This document shows, piece after piece, positions 55,328 to 63,587 of a stretch of 64,000 nucleotides of DNA; within the stretch, counting starts at the first letter, position 1, and each line of letters begins with the position of its first letter. The stretch is from positions 124,001 to 188,000 of the forward strand of contig NZ_JAUSUF010000004.1 of NCBI RefSeq assembly GCF_030813415.1, read 5' to 3'. The stretch is from Eubacterium multiforme. GTDB taxonomy: Bacteria > Bacillota > Clostridia > Clostridiales > Clostridiaceae. A program made the translations under genes and the position numbers. Below the pieces are notes generated by a model. The model was given only the letters and a program-made list of their open reading frames with translations, was not told the origin of the DNA and made no database searches.

Positions 55328-55591
55328 CTATGCCATAGCATTTAACTTTGCAGCTAATCTTGACTTCTTTCTAGCAACCATGTTCTTATGAAGAACTCCT
55401 TTTGAAGCAGCCATATCTAAAGACTTAGTAGCCTTAACGAATAAAGCTTTAGCTTCTTCAGCATTGTTAGCTTCGATAGCCATTTCAAACTTCTTTATAG
55501 CAGTTTTTAAAGCTGATTTAATCATTCTATTGTTTAAAGTTTTAGTTTCAGTAACTTTAATTCTTTTTTTTGCTGATTTTATATTTGCCAT
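55328..55591 (-). CDS. rpsT: Ribosomal protein bS20
   Basis: Small-subunit primary 16S rRNA-binding protein of 87 residues. It begins [19 protein letters not shown] and is Lys/Ala-rich, with helix [17 protein letters not shown] and the C-terminal motif [27 protein letters not shown] precedes the ATG on the minus strand. Codon use includes more C-ending codons, as for a highly expressed gene. It is between holA and gpr on the opposite strand, the usual clostridial arrangement. A structured leader and strong promoter lie upstream. Confidence 0.97.
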   Translation of the reverse strand: MANIKSAKKRIKVTETKTLNNRMIKSALKTAIKKFEMAIEANNAEEAKALFVKATKSLDMAASKGVLHKNMVARKKSRLAAKLNAMA

Positions 55592-55626
55592 TACTTTTCA
55601 CCCCCTCTAAATTTTATAGGGCCTCA

Positions 55627-55651
55627 ATGCAGTCTTTTGGGGAATCTGCAT
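55627..55651 (-). promoter_or_regulatory. Stem-loop in the rpsT leader
   Basis: ATGCAG and CTGCAT (minus-strand arms) flank a 13-nt ATTCCCCAAAAGA loop, between the promoter and the ribosome binding site. It is a candidate protein-binding leader for S20 autoregulation. The CCCC in the loop could also pair with the GGGGG of the Shine-Dalgarno. Confidence 0.4.
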
Positions 55652-55675
55652 ACGAGTTTATATTCAACAAACCAT

Positions 55676-55704
55676 ATTATAGCATTGAAATTTATTATAT
55701 TCAA
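55676..55704 (-). promoter_or_regulatory. Sigma-A promoter of rpsT
   Basis: Minus strand TTGAAT (complement of 55699-55704), 17-bp spacer, TATAAT (complement of 55676-55681). It predicts a leader of about 75-80 nt. Confidence 0.75.
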
Positions 55705-55767
55705 GTATTAAATTCAAACAATAAGGAAAAATAATCTTGAAGATATAATAAAGTAAGAGGTGAAAGT

Positions 55768-56742
55768 ATGCTAAATTTTAGAACAGACCTTGCAATAGAA
55801 GCAAAAGAGGATTATACAAAAGTCCACAAAAATGAAATAGATGGAGTAATAGTAGATGAAAATGTAATAAATGATAGCAAAGTTACTACAGTAAAAATAA
55901 ACAATGAAGATGGAGCAAAAAAACTTGGAAAACCAATTGGGACTTATATAACAATAGACATTCCAGATCATACAATTTATGATGGAGAACTTATGGATGA
56001 TGTTTCAAAGGCAGTAGGTAAAACATTAAAGGAATTAGTTAATATTAAAGAAAAAGAAATTGCTCTTATAGTAGGACTTGGTAACTGGAAAGTTACACCA
56101 GATGCCCTTGGACCTAAAGTAGTTGAAAAAATAATGATTACAAGGCATTTAAAGGAAGTAATGCCAGAGGCTATTGATGATTCAATAATACCAGTTTGTG
56201 CTATTGCACCAGGAGTTTTAGGAATTACAGGAATAGAAACTGTAGAAATAATAAAAGCTTTAGTAGAAAAGGTAAATCCAGATTTAGTAATATGTATTGA
56301 TGCATTAGCATCTAGAAGAATTGAAAGGGTTAATAGAACAATTCAAATAAGTAATACAGGAATATCACCAGGAGCTGGTGTTGGAAATCATAGAATGAAA
56401 ATAAATGAAGAAACATTAGGAGTTAAAGTTGTAGCTATTGGGGTTCCAACAGTTGTAGATGCTTCAACTATAGCAAATGATAGTATAGATTTAGTAATAG
56501 ATGAACTTATACGTAAGTCAGAAAGTGGATCAGAACTTTTTAAAATGATTAAAAGTATAGATAGAAATGAAAAAAGTGTTCTAATAAAAGAGTTATTAAA
56601 TCCTTATGTAGGAGATCTTATAGTTACTCCAAAGGAAGTAGATTTAGTAATAGATTCATTATCTAAAATGATTGCAAATGGAATAAATATAGCAGTTCAA
56701 CCTAATCTTGAACTTGAGGACATAAATAAATTTATGGGCTAA
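55768..56742 (+). CDS. gpr: Germination protease GPR
   Basis: Tetrameric protease that degrades small acid-soluble spore proteins during germination. The 324-residue zymogen starts MLNFRTDLAIEAKE; autoprocessing at the RTDLA-type site is known for the family. The core shows LIVGLGNWKVTPDALGPKV, APGVLGITGIETVEII, CIDALASRR and ISPGAGVGNHR, the hallmarks of GPR. AAGAGGTG precedes the ATG. The prosegment is shorter than in Bacillus megaterium. It is divergent from rpsT and precedes spoIIP, an order common in spore formers. Confidence 0.96.
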   Translation: MLNFRTDLAIEAKEDYTKVHKNEIDGVIVDENVINDSKVTTVKINNEDGAKKLGKPIGTYITIDIPDHTIYDGELMDDVSKAVGKTLKELVNIKEKEIALIVGLGNWKVTPDALGPKVVEKIMITRHLKEVMPEAIDDSIIPVCAIAPGVLGITGIETVEIIKALVEKVNPDLVICIDALASRRIERVNRTIQISNTGISPGAGVGNHRMKINEETLGVKVVAIGVPTVVDASTIANDSIDLVIDELIRKSESGSELFKMIKSIDRNEKSVLIKELLNPYVGDLIVTPKEVDLVIDSLSKMIANGINIAVQPNLELEDINKFMG

Positions 56743-56801
56743 AAATATAATAATTATGTAAATTCCCTCATATACATTTAAGAGTGGGGAGGGGATTAGG
56801 A

Positions 56802-57866
56802 GTGATATCAAAAACTAAAGGGAGAAATGTAGGCAATTCATTAGATATAGGGATAGTAGTATTATTAGTATGTTTAGTTATTTTTTTTGGAAGATGTATA
56901 TATATTCTTAAAGACAATAATGAAAGAGGAGGCCTTGTATATGTAGAACTCTTAAATTTTTCAATGCCCTTAGTAGAAACTCAAGTTTATGAGGAAGGAG
57001 CATATTATGAAAATAATTTATCTTTAAAAAACATAGCATTGCAGGCAGTAGGTCTTTATGATATAAGTGCTCAAAAATTAGTAAATAGTGAAAATCCAAT
57101 ATTTAAATTAGATGAGAGAATAGCAAAAAATAATGGAGTAGAAGATTATAAGCCCTTTGAATTAGATGAGGGATCAATAATAAAATATACAGATGAAGAA
57201 AAAAATAACTTATATAATCCTAAGCTAAAAAAAGAACTTAATAAATCAAAGCCAGAAGTTTTAATTTATCATACTCATACAGGTGAAGGTTATTTAGAAA
57301 CTAAAAACTTTACAAATGACCCTAATCATAATGTAGTAGGAGTTGGAAACATAATAACTAAAGAACTTGAAAAGTATGGAATATCAGTAATACATGATAA
57401 AACTGTTCATGATAATTCATACAATGATAGCTATAATAGGTCAAGGCAAACTGTAAAAAGATATTATGATAAATTAGGAGATAAATTTAAGCTTGTAATT
57501 GATATTCATAGAGATGGAGTTAATCGTAAAAATGCTACTCAAACAACAAAAAATGCCTTTACTACAAAAATAAATGGTGAAGATGTGGGAAAAATAGCTT
57601 ATGTAGTATCTAAAGGAAGTAAAAATTATACTAAATCAACTAAAAAGGTAGAAGATGAATTAAGTAAAATAACTAAGTCTCTTTATCCAGGTTTTTCAAA
57701 AGGTACAGTGGAATATACTAATGGAATAAATCATTTTAATCAAGATATATTTAATAATTCAATACTTATAGAAGTAGGTGCAAATATAAATACATCAAAG
57801 GAAGTTATGAATTCAGCAAAATATATAGGAAGAATAATAGCAGAATATATAAATGGCAAAAAATGA
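56802..57866 (+). CDS. spoIIP: Stage II sporulation protein P
   Basis: Membrane-anchored amidase/endopeptidase that thins septal peptidoglycan during engulfment with SpoIID and SpoIIM. The 354-residue protein has a single N-terminal membrane segment (LDIGIVVLLVCLVIFFG). The catalytic domain has zinc-ligand motifs YHTHTGEGY, VIDIHRDG and IEVGANINTS. The start is GTG 56802, seven bases after the very strong GGGGAGGGG; an earlier in-frame GTG at 56784 lies upstream of that site. It follows gpr by 59 bp, the standard gpr-spoIIP pair, usually expressed in forespore and mother cell. Confidence 0.94.
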   Translation: MISKTKGRNVGNSLDIGIVVLLVCLVIFFGRCIYILKDNNERGGLVYVELLNFSMPLVETQVYEEGAYYENNLSLKNIALQAVGLYDISAQKLVNSENPIFKLDERIAKNNGVEDYKPFELDEGSIIKYTDEEKNNLYNPKLKKELNKSKPEVLIYHTHTGEGYLETKNFTNDPNHNVVGVGNIITKELEKYGISVIHDKTVHDNSYNDSYNRSRQTVKRYYDKLGDKFKLVIDIHRDGVNRKNATQTTKNAFTTKINGEDVGKIAYVVSKGSKNYTKSTKKVEDELSKITKSLYPGFSKGTVEYTNGINHFNQDIFNNSILIEVGANINTSKEVMNSAKYIGRIIAEYINGKK

Positions 57867-57880
57867 ATAAATTTTTTATA

Positions 57881-57926
57881 AAATGGTCAATATTATAGGT
57901 ATAAAAGTTTAAAGAGGTGACCATTT
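57881..57926 (+). promoter_or_regulatory. Inverted repeat enclosing the Shine-Dalgarno of the next gene
   Basis: AAATGGTCA (57881-57889) and TGACCATTT (57918-57926) are exact complements. The right arm abuts the ATG at 57927 and takes in the TGA of AAGAGGTGA, while GAGG sits at the loop edge. It could work as a translational switch or as an operator. Confidence 0.5.
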
Positions 57927-58298
57927 ATGAAAAGAAATAAATACTTACTAGGAATATTTTCGGTATTTATTTTAATATGTGCAATTTTAAATTTAGTTAA
58001 GATAAATGTTATAAATACAAAAGCACTTTCTCCCGTTGGAAATACTGATGACAACAAAAAAATAGTTAATTCAGAGTTTGGAGATGAATTTAAAAGTTTT
58101 ATTCAAGATAATTCTAATGTTAAGATTTATGAAGAAGCAAATGGAGAGTATTTAGTTACAATTAATGATAATAAAATAAGAATAAAAGAAGAATCAAGTT
58201 TATTAAAAGGAGCAAAAAAAGCATTTTTAAAAGTGGAATCTATAACTAATAATTTAATTAGTAATATAGAATCTTTATTTCAAAAGATAATACCTTAA
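57927..58298 (+). CDS. Small membrane-anchored protein of unknown function
   Basis: A 123-residue protein with one N-terminal membrane helix (YLLGIFSVFILICAILNLV) and an outside domain. It contains a short beta segment YEEANGEYLVTINDNKIRIKEE and a helical end (FLKVESITNNLISNIESLFQKI). I do not recognise a family. Its place between spoIIP and lepA, in the spoIIP transcript direction and 60 bp downstream, suggests a sporulation link, which is inference only. AAGAGGTGA precedes the ATG but is partly within a hairpin. Confidence 0.75.
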   Translation: MKRNKYLLGIFSVFILICAILNLVKINVINTKALSPVGNTDDNKKIVNSEFGDEFKSFIQDNSNVKIYEEANGEYLVTINDNKIRIKEESSLLKGAKKAFLKVESITNNLISNIESLFQKIIP

Positions 58299-58337
58299 AA
58301 TAAATAATAAAGAGCAGTTATAATAGCCCATAAATTA

Positions 58338-58368
58338 TTGACACTTAAGGTGTAAAGTGTGATATAAT
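58338..58368 (+). promoter_or_regulatory. Candidate lepA promoter
   Basis: TTGACA (58338-58343) and TATAAT (58363-58368) with a long 19-bp spacer. Within the spacer, ACACTTAAGGTGT is a near-palindrome that could be an operator. Confidence 0.55.
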
Positions 58369-58388
58369 TTAGCTTGACTTTAATATAT

Positions 58389-58436
58389 GGGGGTGAAATA
58401 ACTGCTTTTATTAATGGAAGGGCAGTTTTATATATG
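58389..58436 (+). promoter_or_regulatory. Hairpin between Shine-Dalgarno and lepA start
   Basis: GGGGGTGA (58389-58396) is followed by a 10-bp stem (AACTGCTTTT at 58400-58409 with AAGGGCAGTT at 58418-58427, two G-U pairs, 8-nt loop), then TTATAT and ATG at 58434. Folding shortens the spacing from 40 to about 12 nt. A weaker GGAAGGG (58416-58422) lies in the loop and right arm, so the stem may instead mask it. Confidence 0.5.
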
Positions 58437-60239
58437 AAAAATGATAGACAAAAATTTATTAGAAATTTTTCAATAGTAGCACATATAGATCACGGTAAAT
58501 CAACATTAGCAGATAGATTGTTAGAAATTACAGGTACTTTAACTAAAAGAGAGATGGAAGAACAAGTACTTGATAATATGGAGCTTGAAAGAGAAAGAGG
58601 AATTACAATAAAATCCCAAGCAGCAAGACTTATTTACAGAAGAGAAAATGGAGAAGAATATATTTTAAATCTTATAGATACTCCAGGACACGTAGATTTT
58701 ACATATGAAGTATCAAGAAGTTTAGCTGCCTGCGAAGGTGCTGTTTTAGTTGTTGATGCAACTCAAGGAATTCAAGCACAAACTTTAGCAAATTGTTATT
58801 TAGCTTTAGATAATGATTTAGAAATAACTCCTGTTATAAATAAAATAGATTTACCATCAGCAAGACCTGATGAAGTAAAACAAGAAATAGAAGATGTAAT
58901 TGGAATTCCAGCAGATGAAGCACCAATGATATCAGCTAAAACAGGACTTAATGTAGAAGATGTATTAGAAGCTGTAGTTCGTGATATACCAGCGCCAAGT
59001 GGTGATGAAAAAGCACCTCTTAAAGCATTAGTATTTGACTCATATTATGATTCTTATAAAGGAGTTGTAAGTTATGTAAGAGTTAAAGATGGTGTAGTAA
59101 AAAGAGGAACAAAAATTAAATTTATGGCAACTAATAAAGTTTATGATGTAACTGAAGTTGGGGTATTTACTCCAGGATTTTTACCAGTTAATGAATTAAG
59201 TGCTGGAGATGTTGGATATGTAACAGCATCAATTAAAAATGTTAAAGATGCTAGAGTTGGAGATACAATAACAGAAAGTGGAAGAGAAACAAAAGAAGCA
59301 CTTCCAGGATACAAACCAGCAATACCTATGGTTTATTCAGGTATATATCCAGTTGATGGAGCAAAATATGAAGAATTAAAAGAAGCATTAGAAAAGCTTC
59401 AAATTAATGATGCGGCATTAAATTTTGAACCAGAAACTTCTGTAGCCTTAGGCTTTGGATTTAGATGTGGATTCTTAGGTTTATTACACATGGAAATAAT
59501 ACAAGAAAGAATTGAGAGAGAATTTAATCTTGATATTATAACAACAGCACCATCTGTTATATACAAAATTAAAAAGACTGATGGAACAGTTTTAGATATT
59601 ACAAATCCAACTAATCTTCCAGAAATGACTGAAATAGATTATATGGAAGAACCAGTAGTTAAGGCAGCTATTATAACACCAACTGAATATGTTGGAGCAG
59701 TTATGGAACTTTGCCAAGACAGAAGAGGAACATATATTGATATGCAATATATGGAGGAAACTAGAGCGGTAATAAATTATGATATTCCTTTAAATGAAAT
59801 AGTTTATGATTTCTTTGATACATTAAAATCAAAAACAAGAGGATATGCATCTTTAGATTATGAATTTAAAGGATATGAAAAAGCAGATCTTTGCAAGCTT
59901 GATATTCTTTTAAATGGAGATGTAGTTGATGCATTATCAATGATAGTTCCAAAGGAGAGAGCTTATCATAAAGGAAGAGGAATTGCAGAAAAGCTTAAGG
60001 AAATTATTCCAAGACAACTTTTTGAAGTGCCAATACAAGCTGCTGTAGGTTCAAAAATAATAGCTAGAGAAACTGTAAAAGCTATGAGAAAAGATGTACT
60101 TGCTAAATGTTATGGAGGAGATATCTCAAGAAAGAGAAAACTTCTTGAAAAACAAAAAGAAGGTAAGAAGAGAATGAGACAGGTTGGATCAGTTGAAGTA
60201 CCTCAAGAAGCATTTATGTCAATATTAAAAGTAGATTAA
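58434..60239 (+). CDS. lepA: Elongation factor 4 (LepA)
   Basis: Ribosome-associated translational GTPase linked to back-translocation and ribosome assembly. The 601-residue protein has G1 [17 protein letters not shown]2 RERGITI, G3 [13 protein letters not shown]4 [10 protein letters not shown] and the LepA C-terminal domain ending [23 protein letters not shown] (key end residues). The frame opens at 58374, but the conserved N-terminus [17 protein letters not shown] and family length set the start at 58434. In many clostridia hemW follows lepA; here a terminator and a molybdate-type transporter follow instead. Confidence 0.95.
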   Translation: MKNDRQKFIRNFSIVAHIDHGKSTLADRLLEITGTLTKREMEEQVLDNMELERERGITIKSQAARLIYRRENGEEYILNLIDTPGHVDFTYEVSRSLAACEGAVLVVDATQGIQAQTLANCYLALDNDLEITPVINKIDLPSARPDEVKQEIEDVIGIPADEAPMISAKTGLNVEDVLEAVVRDIPAPSGDEKAPLKALVFDSYYDSYKGVVSYVRVKDGVVKRGTKIKFMATNKVYDVTEVGVFTPGFLPVNELSAGDVGYVTASIKNVKDARVGDTITESGRETKEALPGYKPAIPMVYSGIYPVDGAKYEELKEALEKLQINDAALNFEPETSVALGFGFRCGFLGLLHMEIIQERIEREFNLDIITTAPSVIYKIKKTDGTVLDITNPTNLPEMTEIDYMEEPVVKAAIITPTEYVGAVMELCQDRRGTYIDMQYMEETRAVINYDIPLNEIVYDFFDTLKSKTRGYASLDYEFKGYEKADLCKLDILLNGDVVDALSMIVPKERAYHKGRGIAEKLKEIIPRQLFEVPIQAAVGSKIIARETVKAMRKDVLAKCYGGDISRKRKLLEKQKEGKKRMRQVGSVEVPQEAFMSILKVD

Positions 60240-60253
60240 TAAATATTAAATAT

Positions 60254-60283
60254 AAAAGAAATCCTAAATTTGGGATTTCTTTT
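60254..60283 (+). terminator. Intrinsic terminator after lepA
   Basis: AAAAGAAATCC pairs with GGATTTCTTTT around TAAATTTG. T-rich end. Confidence 0.88.
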
Positions 60284-60392
60284 AATTTTCTCAGAAAAAC
60301 TTTCTATTAAAAAAGATTACAATATATATAAATGTTATAATAAAATATTTTTATAAAATTTAAAATATAATTAAAATATATATGTAAAAACA

Positions 60393-60421
60393 TTGAAAAA
60401 AATTAATTATTTGTATATAAT
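60393..60421 (+). promoter_or_regulatory. Sigma-A promoter of the modABC operon
   Basis: TTGAAA (60393-60398), 17-bp spacer, TATAAT (60416-60421), 41 bp before the start codon. I see no ModE site or Moco riboswitch in the roughly 180-bp gap. Confidence 0.7.
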
Positions 60422-60461
60422 TTAAAAGAAATAGAAAATTTTGTTAAGGGGGAAGTACTTT

Positions 60462-61265
60462 ATGAGTATTAAAAAAATGACATCTATTATGTTAGCTATT
60501 TGTGTAATCGTTTTTAGTTTCATAGGATGTACAAACAAAGCAGAAACTGCATCATCTAATAAAACAGAAAATAAACAACCAAGTAATAAAACTCTTGTAG
60601 TTTATAGTGGAGCAGGGCTTAAAAAACCAATGGGAGAAATAGCAAAAAACTTCCAAAAGGAAACAGGGGTAAAGGTAGAATACATATTTGCAGGTTCAAC
60701 TCAATTACTTAGTCAGTTAGAAACATCAGGAAAAGGAGACGTTTTTATAGTAGGTTCTAAAAATGCCTATGATGCAGCTAAAAAGAAAAATCTTGTAGAA
60801 GACTGCAAGGAAGTAGCTTATCATACACCAGCTATAATTACTAAAAAAGGTAATCCTAAAAATATTAAAACTTTAAAGGATCTTCAAAAAGATGGTGTGA
60901 AAGTTATTTTAGGAGATGAAAAGGCAAATGCAATTGGTAAAACAACACAAAAAATAATAGAAAAAAATAAATTAGATGGAATAAAGAAAAATGTAGTAGC
61001 AAAGGTTCCAACTATTAATGAAGTTACAATGCATGTTGTTGATGGTAAAGCAGATGCTGCAATAGCAACAAAAGATAGTGTATATAAAAACGATAAAATT
61101 GATGTTATAGAAATACCAGAAAAACAAAATGTAAATCAAATATTACCAATATCAGCAGTTAAATCATCTAAAGAAAAAGAGATGGCAAATAAATTTGTAG
61201 AATATGTTTCTTCAGATAAAGGAAAGACTATATTTGAAAAACACGGATTTAAGCCTGTAAAATAA
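60462..61265 (+). CDS. modA: Molybdate/tungstate-type ABC transporter lipoprotein
   Basis: Substrate-binding lipoprotein of 267 residues. Signal peptide MTSIMLAICVIVFSFIGC with lipid-attachment Cys23. The ModA-like domain shows VVYSGAGLKKPMGEIAKNF, FIFAGSTQLLSQLETSGKGDVF-type anion-loop segment (key Ser/Thr), and DGKADAAIATKDS. ModA binds molybdate or tungstate, but sulfate or other oxyanions are possible. Start ATG 60462 follows AAGGGGGAAG; an upstream TTG at 60441 is rejected. It is the first gene of modA-modB-modC-DUF364. Confidence 0.88.
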   Translation: MSIKKMTSIMLAICVIVFSFIGCTNKAETASSNKTENKQPSNKTLVVYSGAGLKKPMGEIAKNFQKETGVKVEYIFAGSTQLLSQLETSGKGDVFIVGSKNAYDAAKKKNLVEDCKEVAYHTPAIITKKGNPKNIKTLKDLQKDGVKVILGDEKANAIGKTTQKIIEKNKLDGIKKNVVAKVPTINEVTMHVVDGKADAAIATKDSVYKNDKIDVIEIPEKQNVNQILPISAVKSSKEKEMANKFVEYVSSDKGKTIFEKHGFKPVK

Positions 61266-61266
61266 A

Positions 61267-62055
61267 TTGGGAAATAAAATATTTAAATTAGGGTTAATAA
61301 CTTTATTAGTATTAACCCTAGTATTTACGTTAACCCCTATATTGTTTTTAGTAATAAGAGGGGTATTTACTATAAAAGAATGTCTTTTATCAGAAGAAAT
61401 ACAATTTGCATTACTGCTTAGTTTTAAAACATCTATAATATCAACCTTAATTTGTTTAATTATTTCATTGCCTGTATCCTTTACACTTTCAAGGTTAGAC
61501 TTTAAATTTAAAAAAATAATATCAACAATTCTTTACATTCCAATGTCCCTTCCACATTTAATACTTGGTATAGCACTACTTTTAGTATGTGGAAATTCTT
61601 TTATAGGGAGATTTTTGCAAAGTATAGGATTGGATTTTGTTTTTACAGTTAAGGGAATAGTACTTGCTCAGGTTTTTGTTAATATTTCTTTTTCTATAAA
61701 AATGTTAAAAACAGCTATAGATGGATCAAATTCTAAAATGGAATTTGTTGCAAGAACCCTTGGATGTAGTAGATTTAAATGTTTTTATAAAGTAACCTTA
61801 CCTTTAATAAAAAAGGATATAATTTCAACCCTTATAATAACATTTTCAAGAGCACTTGGAGAGTTTGGGGCTGTAATGCTTTTAGTTGGGACAACAAGAA
61901 TGAGAACAGAAATTCTTCCAACATCAATATATTTAAATGTTTCAACAGGAGATATGGACATAGCAATTGGAGTTGCTACAATACTTATAATAATATCAAT
62001 GCTTACTATATTACCTTTTGAAATTTTAGAAGGGAAAAACAATGTTAGAAATTAA
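61267..62055 (+). CDS. modB: Molybdate-type ABC transporter permease
   Basis: A 262-residue inner-membrane permease with about six helices. The EAA loop ARTLGCSRFKCFYKVTLPLIKKDI is visible, as are SFTLSRLDFKFKK, YIPMSLPHLILGIALLL and SRALGEFGAVMLLVG, typical of ModB/CysT. It starts at TTG 61267, one base after the modA stop, with no separate strong ribosome binding site, so translation is coupled. A perfect 11-bp inverted repeat (61289-61299 with 61310-61320) lies in codons 8-18. The end overlaps modC by 14 bp. Confidence 0.9.
   Translation: MGNKIFKLGLITLLVLTLVFTLTPILFLVIRGVFTIKECLLSEEIQFALLLSFKTSIISTLICLIISLPVSFTLSRLDFKFKKIISTILYIPMSLPHLILGIALLLVCGNSFIGRFLQSIGLDFVFTVKGIVLAQVFVNISFSIKMLKTAIDGSNSKMEFVARTLGCSRFKCFYKVTLPLIKKDIISTLIITFSRALGEFGAVMLLVGTTRMRTEILPTSIYLNVSTGDMDIAIGVATILIIISMLTILPFEILEGKNNVRN
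61289..61320 (+). repeat. Perfect inverted repeat inside the start of modB
   Basis: TAGGGTTAATA and TATTAACCCTA with a 10-nt loop, 24 bp after the modA stop. It could stabilise the modA mRNA 3' end or reduce modB translation. Confidence 0.5.
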
Positions 62056-62740
62056 AAATATTAACTTAAAATTAGGAGAGTTTTCTCTAAAAAATATTAA
62101 TTTAACTATAGAAAATGGAGAATATTTTGTTATTTTAGGTGCAAGTGGAAATGGGAAAACAGTATTTTTAGAAACATTATCAGGAATGTATGAGAATTTT
62201 TCCGGGAAAATTATATATAATGAAAAAATAATTTCTAATATTGATATAGAAAAAAGAAAAATTGGATTTGTATATCAAAAACATGAACTTTTTCCTTTTT
62301 TAAATGTACAAGAAAATATAGCCTTTGGGTTAAAAGTAAAGGGAGAGAAAAAACATATAATAAAAGAAAAAGTAGATAAATATTTAAAAATATTTAAAAT
62401 AGATAATTTAAAAAAAAGATATCCTAAAAATTTAAGTGGAGGAGAAAGTCAAAGGGTGGCTTTAGCTAGAGCATTAATAACATCACCAGATATTCTCCTT
62501 TTAGATGAGCCTTTAAGTGCCTTAGATAAGATTACAAAGGATATTTTAATAGAAGAAATAAAAAATATAAATAAAAATTTTAAGACAACAGTTATTCATG
62601 TTACCCATGATATAAATGAAGCCTTAGCTTTAGGTGATAATATAGGAATAATGAAAGATGGAAATCTTAAACATATTATGACTATAAAAAAATTTAAAGA
62701 TGAATTCGAAAAGGGTAATTATGAAAATCTTTTAAAGTAG
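62042..62740 (+). CDS. modC: Molybdate-type ABC transporter ATP-binding protein
   Basis: A 232-residue ABC ATPase: Walker A LGASGNGKT (Asn replaces the common Ser/Gly), Q-loop VYQKHELFPF, signature NLSGGESQRVALARAL, Walker B ILLLDEPLSALD and switch VIHVTHDINEAL. It lacks the C-terminal MOP/TOBE domain of classical ModC (about 350 residues), so it is a short version. It overlaps modB by 14 bp and has AAGGG before the ATG. Confidence 0.9.
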   Translation: MLEIKNINLKLGEFSLKNINLTIENGEYFVILGASGNGKTVFLETLSGMYENFSGKIIYNEKIISNIDIEKRKIGFVYQKHELFPFLNVQENIAFGLKVKGEKKHIIKEKVDKYLKIFKIDNLKKRYPKNLSGGESQRVALARALITSPDILLLDEPLSALDKITKDILIEEIKNINKNFKTTVIHVTHDINEALALGDNIGIMKDGNLKHIMTIKKFKDEFEKGNYENLLK

Positions 62741-62748
62741 GTGGAAAA

Positions 62749-63477
62749 ATGGAATTTTATAATGAAGTAAAAGAAAAATTTATAAATATAATAAAAGAAA
62801 ATAATATAGATGTAAATGAAGAGGTAGTTTTAACAAGAAAACTTAAGCCACATGAAGCTATTGGATATCCAGAAAGAAAGGATTATCCTATATTAAAGGG
62901 TAAGGAAGCTTTGTTAAACTCAAATTACAAAGGTTTTATAGGACAGGCATATACTGATAGTCCTAAAGTTTTTAAAGGAACATTACAGGAAATTTTAGAC
63001 CTTGATTTATCTATTGAAGAAAATACTCCAATTTTTATAGCAACATTAAATGCTGTACTTAGAAGTTTAAATCTTATTGATAAAACAGTGCATTGTAAGG
63101 ATGGAGAGCCTAAAGAATGTGCTATTAAAATGTTAGATGAAATGGAAGATAAGTTTAAAAATAAAAATATTGCACTTATAGGACTTCAACCTGGAATATT
63201 AAATGAATTAAGTAAAAAATTTAATGTAAGGGTTCTTGATTTAGATAAAGATAATATAGGAAAAGAAAAATGTTCTGTCATTATAGAAGATGGTATAGAA
63301 AAATATAATGAAGTAGTTAATTGGGCAGATATTATATTAGCAACTGGAAGTACAAGTTGTAATGGAAGTATAGTTAATTTCTTAAATTTAGATAAACCAG
63401 TATATTTTTATGGAACTACGATTGCTGGTATAGCCTATCTTATGAATTTAAATAGACTTTGCTTTTGTTCAAAATAA
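62749..63477 (+). CDS. DUF364 Rossmann-like protein (putative metal chelation)
   Basis: A 242-residue protein with the DUF4213/DUF364 arrangement. The N-terminal part has AIGYPERKDYPILKGKEAL and FIGQAYTDSPKVFKGTL. The C-terminal Rossmann-like part has NIALIGLQPGILNEL, RVLDLDKDNIG, NWADIILATGSTSCNGSI and PVYFYGTTIAGIAYLMNLNRLCF. The domain is called putative heavy-metal chelation, but no reaction is known. It begins 8 bp after modC and is the last gene of the transporter operon, so it probably acts on the imported metal or its product; this is inference. Confidence 0.82.
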   Translation: MEFYNEVKEKFINIIKENNIDVNEEVVLTRKLKPHEAIGYPERKDYPILKGKEALLNSNYKGFIGQAYTDSPKVFKGTLQEILDLDLSIEENTPIFIATLNAVLRSLNLIDKTVHCKDGEPKECAIKMLDEMEDKFKNKNIALIGLQPGILNELSKKFNVRVLDLDKDNIGKEKCSVIIEDGIEKYNEVVNWADIILATGSTSCNGSIVNFLNLDKPVYFYGTTIAGIAYLMNLNRLCFCSK

Positions 63478-63587
63478 ATTTAGAAAATTTAATTTTAGAA
63501 AATTATGTAAATTATAAATGTAGGGGAATTAAATTATAATCTTTGCATATACTTTACTACAAGTAAAATATGGGGGTGTATACAAAG

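Noticed and set aside
60284-60461. Molybdenum-cofactor riboswitch or ModE box upstream of modA
   Set aside because: The region is AT-rich with a simple sigma-A promoter; no conserved GC-rich riboswitch stems are seen.
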